Part shown: piece after piece, positions 51,876 to 60,764 of the stretch | Position numbering within the stretch: the stretch's first letter is position 1 | How the letters are laid out: every line of letters starts with the position of its first letter | Source: an uncultured Eubacterium sp. | GTDB taxonomy: Bacteria; Bacillota; Clostridia; Peptostreptococcales; Anaerovoracaceae | DNA: 64,000 nucleotides | Direction of reading: 5' to 3' | Assembly (NCBI GenBank): GCA_946555345.1 | Contig: CAMNSS010000002.1 | Location: 62,001-126,000 of the forward strand | Notes under the pieces: model-generated | Database searches by the model: none | What the model was told of the DNA's origin: nothing | The model's input: the letters and a program-made list of their open reading frames with translations, nothing else | Position numbers and translations under genes: made by a program

Positions 51876-54684
51876 TGAAAACCACCTCCAGTTCGATTTT
51901 CATCCTGTGCGTATACACGTTGCATATCTCATACTTGCCATCCTGCGGCTTATATTCCACCCAGCAGGTAATGCGGCCGATTTCCCGGTAACATTTATAG
52001 GAATCCGTTTGCGGGAAGAACGTTCTTCTGCCATAAAGCTCGCCCATTTCCAAGACATAACAGACATCTTCCTCCAAAATCCGCAGCGCGTTCATCTTCG
52101 CTTTCACGTCAGGATTTATAATCAGCTCGTACTTCATTTCAGGTTTTTCATTCATCGGTTCATCCCATATTTCCTCTAACAATTCTTCCTTTAACGCGAC
52201 CCTGTTGCACCTGCGTTCCGTCACGGTAGGAAGCGCTCCTTGCGGCGGCTGGATATCCAGCAAAATATCCAAGATGTGCCTGACAGGCTTGCCATCGTCG
52301 TGGAAAACGTCACGGCAGTTGATGCAATAGGTAATATATGGATTTTCATGGAGCTTGCTTCTTTCATCCGCTATTTTTGCCGCCAGCTTAGGGCTTGCCA
52401 CCTCAATATTGCCGCCAAAACCACAGCAGCCGTGTTTGTCCCCGGAAGGCAGTTCTTCGTAAGCCGTTCCCGATGCCGATAACAGATGCCGCACCGCCTC
52501 CTGCATTTCGTCGCAGTTCCTGGCGGCACAAGGGTCGAAAACCGAATAAACCGTTGCGTCCTTTTGGCAATCGCCTGACACTGATTCACTTGATATCGAT
52601 TTACCTTCCTTGCAGTCTGCTGTTTCGCCGAGTTTGCTGGTTAGTGGCAAAGCTTCACCAATACGGTTTGCACAGGAGCAATCGCCGCTACGAGACCCGT
52701 CGTCTTCATGCCGCCGGACGCTTTCACACAAGCAATCAGACAATGCCGCACGAAAATTGCCATTTGCACGAAAGCTATTGTTATTGTTTTCGCAAGCTCC
52801 GGCCGCATAAGCCTCATCCGAAATAGGCACAAAACCCCTTCCGTCTCCACCAATCCTGCCGCCTTCACCAGCCTCGCAAATCCCCTGCTCATCCATCACC
52901 TCATAAAGCGAAACCAGCGGAATCTCTGGCAAATACTCGCGGAAATGCCGCATACAGGAAGGACAAGCCATGACCATCACCGGCTTTCCCAGATCCTCCC
53001 AATCAGAACGCAGGGAAGCGATCGCCTGCTCGTGTATCTCCTCATTTCCCGCCCAATCTGCAGGAACGCCGCAGCACCTGAGCAGAAGCCCCGTATCACC
53101 ATTCGCCGCCAGCAGAGCCGCATACGCCTTTTTCACATAGAACGGGTTCGCCGCCCCCAAATGACAGCCCGGAAAGAACGCATAACTGCATGAACTTTTT
53201 CCAGGCGGGCATTTGGCTAAAGCCGCATATTTTCCATTGGCAAATTCCATGTCCCTCACCCAGAACTGGTGATATGCGCCGGGCATCCTGTCGATTTTAT
53301 GCATCATGCGCCGCGCTTCTTTGATCATGCCGCCCAGGTCGATCTGCCCTGGACACGTTTCCCCGCACAGACCGCACTGCGTACACATATTGATCAGCCT
53401 GATGGCGGGCGCTTTCCTGATCATCGAATTGGCAGGCATAGTAGTCGTCATGATTTCATCGCGCATCTGCAACGGCCACTTATTGAAATAGGCGGTCAGG
53501 TCACAGACTGTCATGCAGGAATTGCATTGACAGCGGATGCATCGGGCGGCTTCCTCCGCTGCCTCATCCGGCGTAAAGAACTTATCCCGCTCCGCAAATG
53601 TGAAATGTTCGCCCTCGGCATCAAGCGGCGCAGCGTGTTCGCCTGCCGCATCCCCGCCACAAGCGCTTTCCGAAACATTTTCCTCTACGGCTTTTTTGCC
53701 TGTGGCGCCTTCTAATACAGTACTCCCCGCTACAGCAATTTTATCAATACCGCTTCCCTCACCGCCAAGCATTCTCCCACTCAAAAACCCGCTCTCCGTC
53801 GGCGTTACGGGCAGACAGTCCGCCATGCGTTTTACATCCGCCTCCGATACCGTAACCTGCGTCTTTGCAGGCGCATCAGGATAGCGGATAATGCCCGTTT
53901 TCAGAAATCCCTCTATCTCACGCGCCATATGAACCCCATCGGCGGCCGCAGGCATAAGCTCCTTGCCTAGAAGGCTTCCGCCCGCAAAAACAGCCGTAGT
54001 CCCGTGACAGCCCGCCGCAGTACCCGCCAATAAAAAACAATACTTGCCGTCAGCGGCAGACGGACAGGAAAGCGCGCCAAAATCATCGCCGCCTTTGCCT
54101 GTCGCAATATAAACCGCATCAAACCCTTGAGCCGCCAGTTCATCAAGCGCAGCAACCTCCATATCCGTACGAAGCGTATAATCCTCATATTTAAACTGCC
54201 GCTCAATATCTTCCATAAACATTTCACGGGGAAGCGCCTTGTTTAGCTGCCCGCCGAGGACGGAATCCTTTTCATATACAGTCACATCATATTTTTTAGA
54301 CGCTAAACGAAGCGCACAGGAAAGCCCCGAAAGTCCTGCGCCGATAATCGCGATTCTGCCTTTTCTCGGCGGCAGGTTATATTCATTGGGATCTTTACGC
54401 TTCGCCTGCACAAGGCACGTCCGCTCCATCGCATTAACCTGGATCGCGCCGCCCGCTTCCTTTCCCGGACAGCGTCTTGCGCAATACTGTGGACACAAGC
54501 TGGCGACGATATCGGGAAACACGACAGCATTGCGAAACACTTTATATGCCGCGCCATATCGTTTGCTAGCAATTTTATCTTCAAAATCCAGCACATCCAT
54601 ATGAAAAGGGCAGTCGTCCGCACAGAAAGCTTTTTCCTCCTGCATACAGTTTTCAAATTGATCATAATATGTTTGCATATCCAT
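51844..54684 (-). CDS. Flavin/4Fe-4S dicluster oxidoreductase with Hdr-type CCG domains
   Basis: A 946-aa multidomain electron-transfer protein; start chosen at MDMQTYYDQFENC with AGGAGG upstream. N-terminal dicluster domain (FCADDCPFHMDV, SLCPQYCARRCPG), FAD/NAD(P)-binding fold (RIAIIGAGLSGLSCALRLAS, YEKDSVLGGQLNKALP), ferredoxin sites (CIRCQCNSCMTVC and CTQCGLCGETCPG near 430-460), then CCG domains (FFPGCHLGAANP, RCCGVPADWAG, CPSCMRHF; and HGCCGFGGN with YCINCRDVF). Two low-complexity inserts (about 330-370 and 650-730) break it. A C-terminal roughly 70-aa domain follows. Likely passes electrons between the adjacent MOP aldehyde oxidoreductase and NAD(P)H or ferredoxin, as in DVU_1551-type clusters. 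Confidence 0.85.
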   Translation of the reverse strand: MDMQTYYDQFENCMQEEKAFCADDCPFHMDVLDFEDKIASKRYGAAYKVFRNAVVFPDIVASLCPQYCARRCPGKEAGGAIQVNAMERTCLVQAKRKDPNEYNLPPRKGRIAIIGAGLSGLSCALRLASKKYDVTVYEKDSVLGGQLNKALPREMFMEDIERQFKYEDYTLRTDMEVAALDELAAQGFDAVYIATGKGGDDFGALSCPSAADGKYCFLLAGTAAGCHGTTAVFAGGSLLGKELMPAAADGVHMAREIEGFLKTGIIRYPDAPAKTQVTVSEADVKRMADCLPVTPTESGFLSGRMLGGEGSGIDKIAVAGSTVLEGATGKKAVEENVSESACGGDAAGEHAAPLDAEGEHFTFAERDKFFTPDEAAEEAARCIRCQCNSCMTVCDLTAYFNKWPLQMRDEIMTTTMPANSMIRKAPAIRLINMCTQCGLCGETCPGQIDLGGMIKEARRMMHKIDRMPGAYHQFWVRDMEFANGKYAALAKCPPGKSSCSYAFFPGCHLGAANPFYVKKAYAALLAANGDTGLLLRCCGVPADWAGNEEIHEQAIASLRSDWEDLGKPVMVMACPSCMRHFREYLPEIPLVSLYEVMDEQGICEAGEGGRIGGDGRGFVPISDEAYAAGACENNNNSFRANGNFRAALSDCLCESVRRHEDDGSRSGDCSCANRIGEALPLTSKLGETADCKEGKSISSESVSGDCQKDATVYSVFDPCAARNCDEMQEAVRHLLSASGTAYEELPSGDKHGCCGFGGNIEVASPKLAAKIADERSKLHENPYITYCINCRDVFHDDGKPVRHILDILLDIQPPQGALPTVTERRCNRVALKEELLEEIWDEPMNEKPEMKYELIINPDVKAKMNALRILEEDVCYVLEMGELYGRRTFFPQTDSYKCYREIGRITCWVEYKPQDGKYEICNVYTHRMKIELEVVFNGRKTDLDLR

Positions 54685-54865
54685 GCTTTGCACCCCTCCT
54701 AATTTTCTGAAAGGAACTTGCGCATGAAAAGAATTAATCACGGCTATGGGAATCAAGAGCCATGATGCAACGGACGTTTCCCTGCGGCAACGCCGTTTTC
54801 ATTTACCGCATTCATTTGCCATGCTTCCTGCATTCATCCTCAATGCGCCAGTTCCGCTGATAAAG

Positions 54866-54897
54866 GATAGACCACTGCGAAAAAGCAGCGGTCTATC
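54866..54897 (-). terminator. Hairpin after the MOP gene
   Basis: GATAGACC(A/G)CTGC pairs with GCAG(C/T)GGTCTATC around a short A/T loop; T-run weak, so terminator status is moderate. Confidence 0.55.
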
Positions 54898-54933
54898 TTC
54901 AAATTATCATATTCACTTCAAGGAATCAACTGT

Positions 54934-57804
54934 CTATTCTTCCCAGCTCAATGGATTTGCCTTGATGTTTTCCAGCTCTTCATACATATCCGAGCCAAGG
55001 AAGTACTTCTTCGGTACGTTCGGGTTCGGCTCGCCCTTGGCCAGTGCGTCGATTCCTGCCTTTACCTTGTCAGGCGAAGCAGGCAGCTCGTAAATCCTCA
55101 CGCCGCAGGCATTGTTGATCGCATTGATTACCGCCATATGATCGGAGGACTGGAATGCTTCGGATGCGCCAGAAGAACCGAAAGGTCCTCTTTCGTCGAA
55201 TCCGTCCAAATGGATTGCCGTCATGTCGTCCGGAATGTCCTTGATGTAAGGAACGCCAGCCGTGAACATATTCGTATGCTTCTTCACGTCTTCGTAGTTT
55301 TCGGAAAGCGCAAATCCGATCGCATGGGACATACCGCCGTAAGCCTGACCGTTTACAGACTGGATATTACCGACCTTGCCGACCCAGTCAATGCAGGTCA
55401 TCTTGTCAACCGTGGTCTTTCCAGTAGCGGTTTCCACGGAAACTTCAGCCATGAACAGTGCGTAAGTGTAAGCGTAAGTCGGTTCGCCCTGCCCGTCGTT
55501 CGGATCGAGGAAGTCGAAGTAATCCCATTCATCAGCAGCAGCCCAGTTTCCTTCATATCTCGTCGGAATGCCTTCTGCTACCATTTCGTCATAGGTCCTG
55601 TACGTTCCGTCTTCCTTCCTCATGGCTTCCGCGATGTTCTTTGCCGCTAAGATAGAGGCTTTTCCATTTGCAAAGTGGGATCTTGAGCCTGCGGATTCCC
55701 CCGTGTTCGGGCAGTATTTGCTGTCCGTCTGAACCAGCTTCACATCGTTTGGCGTGATTTCAGGGAAGTAAGGGCGCAATGCTTCCAGCGTGCAGACGAG
55801 CGAGCCTGCGTCTCCGCCCTGTCCTTGGTCCTGCCATGTATCGTATTTTCGGAACGTGCCGTCCGGCATCAGCTCGATGGCTACGTTTGCTTCGTCAACA
55901 CCGCCAAGGCCTACGTTATATCCGCCCCATGCAAGACCGACGCCTTTCCTGATTTCAGGCGTGTCCTCTGCTTTCGCTTTTGCCACCGCTTCATCATAGA
56001 GCGGCTTTAATTTATCCATCATTTCCTTCATCGGGTACTGGAGGAATTTTCTCTGGTTCAGGTTCGTATCGCCCGGCTGTGCGATATTCTTATACCGAAA
56101 TTCAAATGGATCCATGCCCATCTTTTCTGCCAGCATATCGACCAGCGCTTCCGATGCGGTATATGCCTGCGGCGCTCCATATCCTCTGTAAGGCACGCCG
56201 AAGTTATGGTTCGTCACGGCGGATCTTGCCAGACCGGCTACGTTTGGCATATTGTAAGGGAAGAACATGAACCGCAGGATCTTCGTCAGTTTGTCGTCGC
56301 CCATTTCCGGATATGCGCCGTTGTCAAGCCCTGCATCAAATTCCCCAGCGATGAATTTGCCGTTTTCGTCACAAGCAAGCCTGCCGTTTATGTAGGACGG
56401 GGAACGCTTTCCAGATAATGCCATGAACTCCGCATAAGTCATGCTGAGCGCAACAGGCATTCCCGTAACCTTCGTTGCCACGCCGCACAATGCATAAGAT
56501 GCCGCGCACATTGCCCAGCCGAATGAACCGCCGGTCGGGTTTTCGATCACGCGCAGGTCTTCCACAGGAATCCCGATCGCTTCTGCCATATCGTCACGGT
56601 CAAAGTACAACGTCATCGTCTTGCAATGCACGCAGAGCTTGCCGTCTTCATCATAGTAAGCCTGAACCGTATCGCCTTCGATGGAAAGATGCGGTTCCCT
56701 GGATGAATAGAATGAACCCTCTACAGAGTAAGGCGCATCTTCGATCAGTTCAGGAATATGTTCATAGTCGCCTTTTAAGACAGGCTGCTGGCTGTAGATA
56801 TTATCCATGGAAGGATGCACCCTGTCAGCGTCAGGCAGTACAGCTTCCAGATAGCTCATCATTTCAGGCAGTTGTTCCAGTTCAACCTTAACCTTTCCTA
56901 CTGCCGCCCTTGCGTGTTCCTTGGTATCGGCCACAACCATCGCAACCGGGTCTCCCCATCTTACGATTTTTTCATCCTGCATCAGCTTATGCGTCTGTTC
57001 AAACACAACGGTTCTCGGTGAGAACTGGTAAGCCATCAACCTGTTTGCACCAGGGATGTCCTTCGCCGTGATCACCTTGACAACGCCCGGCATCTTCTCC
57101 GCTTCGCTGATATCGATATTGAGGATCTTCGCATGGTTCGCCTTCATCGGCATAACGAGGACAGCGTGCAGCGTGTTCTCCGGCATCTTCAATTCAATGT
57201 CGTCGCCGTAGTCGCATACGCCGCAGGCCTTCGCCATCGCATTCGGACGAACGAGCGGCTTGCCATAATAGCCATCCTTAACATCCTTGCTCCAGTCATA
57301 AGTGATGTCGTCAAAAGTCTTCTCGCCGCGCATGATTGCAGCAGCCGCCATTACGGCATCAACGATCTGCTTGTATCCTGTGCATCTGCAAACGTTCCTG
57401 TGCTTCTGGAACCAGTCGCGCACCTCTTCCCTCGTTGGGTCCGGATTTTCCTGTAAAAGCTGGTAAGCCGATACGATAAATCCAGGCACGCAGAACCCGC
57501 ACTGTACGGCGCCCAGGTTCACCCATGCATACTGCAATGGATGCGGGTGCATTGCTGTCCCGATTCCTTCGATGGTAATTACGGAACTATATTCCTTTAC
57601 CGTCTTGATCTTCTTCGTGCAGGAACGGATCACCTTTCCATCCAGAATAACCGAACATGCCCCGCATACGCCTGTGCCACAGCCTACCTTCGTGCCGGTA
57701 AGGCCCAGACGGCGTAATACGGAAGCCAGCGTGTCCTTCGCAGGATCACAGATGAACGTACGGTCTGCGCCGTTGATGTTCAACGTCATTTTCATCAAAT
57801 TCAT
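54934..57804 (-). CDS. mop: MOP-type molybdenum aldehyde oxidoreductase
   Basis: Single-chain molybdenum hydroxylase, 956 aa, closely following Desulfovibrio gigas MOP from end to end. Two [2Fe-2S] domains: CGTGVCGACSVILDGKVIRSC (about 41) and CGFC...CRCTG (about 104-143; RDWFQKHRNVCRCTGYKQIV). Molybdopterin parts include NPTGGSFGWAMCAASYALCG, VPYRGYGAPQAY and DQGQGGDAGSL. The final region GPFGSSGASEAFQSS keeps the catalytic Glu (GVGE in D. gigas reads GASE here). It oxidises aldehydes, or possibly another hydroxylatable substrate, at a Mo-pterin site. Start has GGAGG 6 nt upstream. The following genes encode its likely electron acceptors. Confidence 0.92.
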   Translation of the reverse strand: MNLMKMTLNINGADRTFICDPAKDTLASVLRRLGLTGTKVGCGTGVCGACSVILDGKVIRSCTKKIKTVKEYSSVITIEGIGTAMHPHPLQYAWVNLGAVQCGFCVPGFIVSAYQLLQENPDPTREEVRDWFQKHRNVCRCTGYKQIVDAVMAAAAIMRGEKTFDDITYDWSKDVKDGYYGKPLVRPNAMAKACGVCDYGDDIELKMPENTLHAVLVMPMKANHAKILNIDISEAEKMPGVVKVITAKDIPGANRLMAYQFSPRTVVFEQTHKLMQDEKIVRWGDPVAMVVADTKEHARAAVGKVKVELEQLPEMMSYLEAVLPDADRVHPSMDNIYSQQPVLKGDYEHIPELIEDAPYSVEGSFYSSREPHLSIEGDTVQAYYDEDGKLCVHCKTMTLYFDRDDMAEAIGIPVEDLRVIENPTGGSFGWAMCAASYALCGVATKVTGMPVALSMTYAEFMALSGKRSPSYINGRLACDENGKFIAGEFDAGLDNGAYPEMGDDKLTKILRFMFFPYNMPNVAGLARSAVTNHNFGVPYRGYGAPQAYTASEALVDMLAEKMGMDPFEFRYKNIAQPGDTNLNQRKFLQYPMKEMMDKLKPLYDEAVAKAKAEDTPEIRKGVGLAWGGYNVGLGGVDEANVAIELMPDGTFRKYDTWQDQGQGGDAGSLVCTLEALRPYFPEITPNDVKLVQTDSKYCPNTGESAGSRSHFANGKASILAAKNIAEAMRKEDGTYRTYDEMVAEGIPTRYEGNWAAADEWDYFDFLDPNDGQGEPTYAYTYALFMAEVSVETATGKTTVDKMTCIDWVGKVGNIQSVNGQAYGGMSHAIGFALSENYEDVKKHTNMFTAGVPYIKDIPDDMTAIHLDGFDERGPFGSSGASEAFQSSDHMAVINAINNACGVRIYELPASPDKVKAGIDALAKGEPNPNVPKKYFLGSDMYEELENIKANPLSWEE

Positions 57805-57883
57805 AATTGCCTCCGTTTAATTTCACTTGATAAATAACTTACTTTACTTGCTGATTGTTTTGTCCGATGGACATTGTAATAAT

Positions 57884-57913
57884 ATTTTAACAATTTTACC
57901 GTATGAGTGTCAA
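57884..57913 (-). promoter_or_regulatory. Promoter of the MOP operon
   Basis: Minus strand TTGACA (57908-57913), 18-bp spacer, TAAAAT (57884-57889). The imperfect palindrome ATTGT-N12-ACAAT overlaps the -10 and may be an operator. Confidence 0.7.
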
Positions 57914-58267
57914 TAAACGGGGAAAAGATTTCCCGATTAAATTGCTGAAAGTGCTAAATTATCCTGTTATCATGCAAAGCCTGCCCGTTTCGTCCGCAAA
58001 TGCGAAGCAAATCGCCGCGGCAAAGGGCGGCACGGTGAAGCGGAAAGAGGCGGCCTGGCGGGCGGGTGCGAGCCCGTGGGGCATATTCTATGTTTTTCAG
58101 GCGGCGGGCGGTGGCGAGGCGGCCTGGCAGGCGGGCGCGGACCCGTGGGGCATATTCTATGTTTGTCAGGCGGCGGGCGGTGGCGAAGCGGCCTGGCAGG
58201 CGGGCGCGAGCCTGCAAACCGAAAAGCAGCCCGGCAAAGTGAAAACGGCCTGCCTGCGAGCCATACA
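57914..58267. repeat. Intergenic GC-rich tandem repeat, 69-bp period
   Basis: From about 58030 to 58215 there are two full and one partial copies of a 69-bp unit; GTGGGGCATATTCTATGTTT begins at 58076 and GTGGGGCATATTCTATGTTT-like at 58145. The period is a multiple of three, so both strands stay open, but there is no ribosome binding site or conserved protein, and it is not called as a gene. Confidence 0.8.
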
Positions 58268-58298
58268 TTGACACTGCCCCAGGGTATGGGTATATGAT
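58268..58298 (+). promoter_or_regulatory. 19-bp-spacer (MerR-type) promoter of ridA-amidohydrolase 3
   Basis: TTGACA (58268-58273) and TATGAT (58293-58298) 19 bp apart, spacer starting CTGCCCCAGGG and containing TGCCC...GGGTA. Both hexamers and the CTGCC are identical to the dhaL promoter. Confidence 0.7.
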
Positions 58299-58364
58299 AA
58301 ACAAAGAGAAAGCGGGCTTTTGCCATTGGAACAAAAGCGTTTTAAATGCAGAAAGGATGTTATA

Positions 58365-58712
58365 ATGGAAGTGAAACACTATATGACAAACGATGACGCT
58401 GTATATGCAGAAGCAGTGGTAACCGGCGATACGATTTACCTGTCCGGGCTAGTTTCGGACAAAGAGGACATCGTGCTGGAAACGAGGGATATTCTGGAGC
58501 AGATGGCTTCCATCCTTGAAAAGTACGGTTCCGGCATGGATAAGGTCGTGCGCGTCGATGTGCTGCTGACGGATTTTTCAAAGCGGGATGAAATGAACGA
58601 AGAATATAAAAAACACTGGAAACCAGGCGGAAGGCCCGCCAGGGTTTGCTATGGAACATCGGCTCTTGCCGGCAAGTGCAGCGTAGAAATGATTGCAATC
58701 GCAATGAAATAA
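58365..58712 (+). CDS. RidA-family protein
   Basis: A 115-aa RidA/YjgF protein, usually a deaminase of reactive enamine/imine intermediates or a related amidohydrolase helper. VTGDTIYLSGLVSDKED, QMASILEKYGSGMDKVVRVD, LLTDFSKRDEMNEEY and the final GRPARVCYGTSALAGKCSVEM fit the family; the key Arg is in GRPARVC (usually RPAR(S/T)). AAAGGA precedes the ATG at 58365. It precedes amidohydrolase 3 by 41 bp and shares its promoter, suggesting an imine- or amine-forming step in that pathway. Confidence 0.9.
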   Translation: MEVKHYMTNDDAVYAEAVVTGDTIYLSGLVSDKEDIVLETRDILEQMASILEKYGSGMDKVVRVDVLLTDFSKRDEMNEEYKKHWKPGGRPARVCYGTSALAGKCSVEMIAIAMK

Positions 58713-58753
58713 AATAACGCTATTTTCTAGAGAATCAGAAAGGAGGCACGTAT

Positions 58754-60424
58754 ATGGGATGTTGTTGTAACGGAAGCTGTGGCAGCAAGTACGACAAACT
58801 GTTTGTAAACGGCAAAATTTATACGGTGGATCAAAACAGAAGCTGGGCGCAGGCGATCGCCATTTCCGGAAATGAGATCGCATTTGTCGGAAACGATGAA
58901 GAGGCAGAGGCGCTCAAATGCGATGCGGCGGAGGTCATCGATTTAAAAGGCAAAATGGTACTTCCGGGATTTGTGGAAGCACATGCCCATGTGACGATGG
59001 CCGCAACCGACAGCGTATTCAAGGTACAGCTCTTTGACGTAGCGACTGAACCGGAATACTTGGAAATCATCAAAAAATTTGTAGAGGATCATCCTGACTT
59101 GCCTGTCTATGAAGGCGTTGGCTGGATCAACCCCGCTTTCGGGGAAAAAGGACCTTCTCGAAAGGCGCTGGATGCGATCTGTGCAGATAAACCGATGGTT
59201 ATGGAATCAGGAGACCACCATTCCATCTGGGCAAATACCAAAGCCATTGAAATCTGCGGCATTACAAAGGACACGGAAGTTCCCGACGGCAATGTAATCG
59301 AAAAAGAAGAAGACGGGACGCCTTCCGGCTGCTTCCGGGAATTGCAAGCGATGTACCTGATCAACCCTGCCAGGATCGTATTCAGCAAGGACAACTATAA
59401 AGAAGCGCTGGCCTGGGTGCAGAAACACCTGGCGCAGTATGGAATCACCACGATGCTCGACCCGTTGCTCAATCCGGACGGGGAGGCAGTGCCTGCATTG
59501 ATCGAAATGCAAAACGACGGAGAACTGATCTGCAAGATCAGGGCTGCGTTCCAAGGCTTTGAAGACGAGCCGCTGAAGCACCTGGATAAATACGATGCGC
59601 TCCGAAAACAGGCAGATGGCAACATGGTCCGCTTTGACCAACTCAAAATCATGGTGGACGGCGTTGTAGAAGGCCGGACCGCATATTTGAAACAGCCTTA
59701 CAGCGACGACAGTTCTAATTACTGCGGCGATCCAATCTGGGATTACGACGACCTGGTTGACCTGTGCAAAAAAGTCGATCAAAAAGGCATGGATGTCCAT
59801 TACCATATCATCGGTGATGCGGCGGCAGCCATGATGCTGGATTGTCTCGAGGATATGGCGGCTGCAAATCCTGGCCGCAAGGACAGGCGCCCGGTATGCA
59901 CGCATCTGCAAGTCGTCGATTCTGCTGACATCCCACGGATTGCAGCAAACAATGTCGTTGCTGTCACCAATCCATACTGGCATTTTAAAGCGCCTGGATA
60001 CTTCACCGACATCGAGGTACCTTACCTGGGAGAGCGGGCATACCACGAATATCCGATGAAATCCCTGTTTGATGCGGGAATTGTAGTGGGCGCAGCCAGC
60101 GACTTCAACGTAACGCCTGTTCCTGCCCCGCTGAGGGGAATCCAGCTCGGCGTAACGAGAACAGAAGAGGGACAGGATTCTTCCATCCCTGAAAACGTGC
60201 TGTGGGGAGAAGAAGCGGCAACGGTGGCACAGATGATCGAAGCTTTTACCATCAACAATGCCATGGCGTGCAGGGACGAAGCCATCAGCGGAAGCCTTGA
60301 GGTTGGAAAGCGCGCCGACATGGTAATTATCGAAAAGAATATCTTCGATATTCCTGTAGATGAAATTGGAACGGTCAAAGTAATCCAAACCATCTCGGAA
60401 GGAAAAGTCATCTACGAAGGATAA
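58754..60424 (+). CDS. YtcJ-like metal-dependent amidohydrolase 3 with Cys-rich N-terminus
   Basis: Amidohydrolase_3 enzyme, 556 aa, AGGAGG before the start. The N-terminus MGCCCNGSCGSKYDKLF is Cys-rich and absent from the two paralogues. The metal motif is EAHAH (instead of DGHCH), with LKIMVDGVVEGRTAYL, HYHIIGDAAAA, CTHLQVVDS and ASDFNVTPVP (Asp kept, surroundings changed). It is thus the most divergent of the three and probably has another substrate. Operon with RidA. Confidence 0.9.
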   Translation: MGCCCNGSCGSKYDKLFVNGKIYTVDQNRSWAQAIAISGNEIAFVGNDEEAEALKCDAAEVIDLKGKMVLPGFVEAHAHVTMAATDSVFKVQLFDVATEPEYLEIIKKFVEDHPDLPVYEGVGWINPAFGEKGPSRKALDAICADKPMVMESGDHHSIWANTKAIEICGITKDTEVPDGNVIEKEEDGTPSGCFRELQAMYLINPARIVFSKDNYKEALAWVQKHLAQYGITTMLDPLLNPDGEAVPALIEMQNDGELICKIRAAFQGFEDEPLKHLDKYDALRKQADGNMVRFDQLKIMVDGVVEGRTAYLKQPYSDDSSNYCGDPIWDYDDLVDLCKKVDQKGMDVHYHIIGDAAAAMMLDCLEDMAAANPGRKDRRPVCTHLQVVDSADIPRIAANNVVAVTNPYWHFKAPGYFTDIEVPYLGERAYHEYPMKSLFDAGIVVGAASDFNVTPVPAPLRGIQLGVTRTEEGQDSSIPENVLWGEEAATVAQMIEAFTINNAMACRDEAISGSLEVGKRADMVIIEKNIFDIPVDEIGTVKVIQTISEGKVIYEG

Positions 60425-60764
60425 CGGCAGAATTTAATGTGAAGCGAACCGCCAGTTTTCCATGAATCAATGAATCAATCCGCCAGTTTTCCTGGCACAG
60501 AAAAATCCCGGCCGCCATCAGGCGCCGGGATTTTTCATCGGCCTAATGTGCTTGCCCGTTCCCACAGGCAAGCACATTCTTTTATCAAAATGTAATATTC
60601 ATGCCACATTCCCTATATGGGACGCACGATAGCATCACCTATCTGCCATCCTTGCGGACCGTGCGATTATGGGACGCATGACCATAGCGGCTGCCTTTCC
60701 AAACAACTCGGCAACATTGCCCGATATGTCGAACCGCACGATAAACCGTTATGATGAACTTCTG
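60425..60764. other. Intergenic between convergent genes
   Basis: 340 bp holding the shared terminator and a repeated ATGGGACGCA word (60617 and 60669). No gene. Confidence 0.5.
60501..60535. terminator. Bidirectional terminator
   Basis: AAAAATCCCGG...CCGGGATTTTT with inner CGCC/GGCG, between convergent amidohydrolase 3 and the NhaC-type antiporter. Confidence 0.9.

Noticed and set aside
54934-57804. Xanthine dehydrogenase annotation for the Mo hydroxylase
   Set aside because: FeS and Mo domains are fused without an FAD domain, and similarity runs through to the end with D. gigas MOP, so aldehyde oxidoreductase fits better.
57903-58271. 122-aa frame through the GC-rich tandem repeat
   Set aside because: Openness follows from the 69-bp period; no start signal, and the minus strand is open as well.
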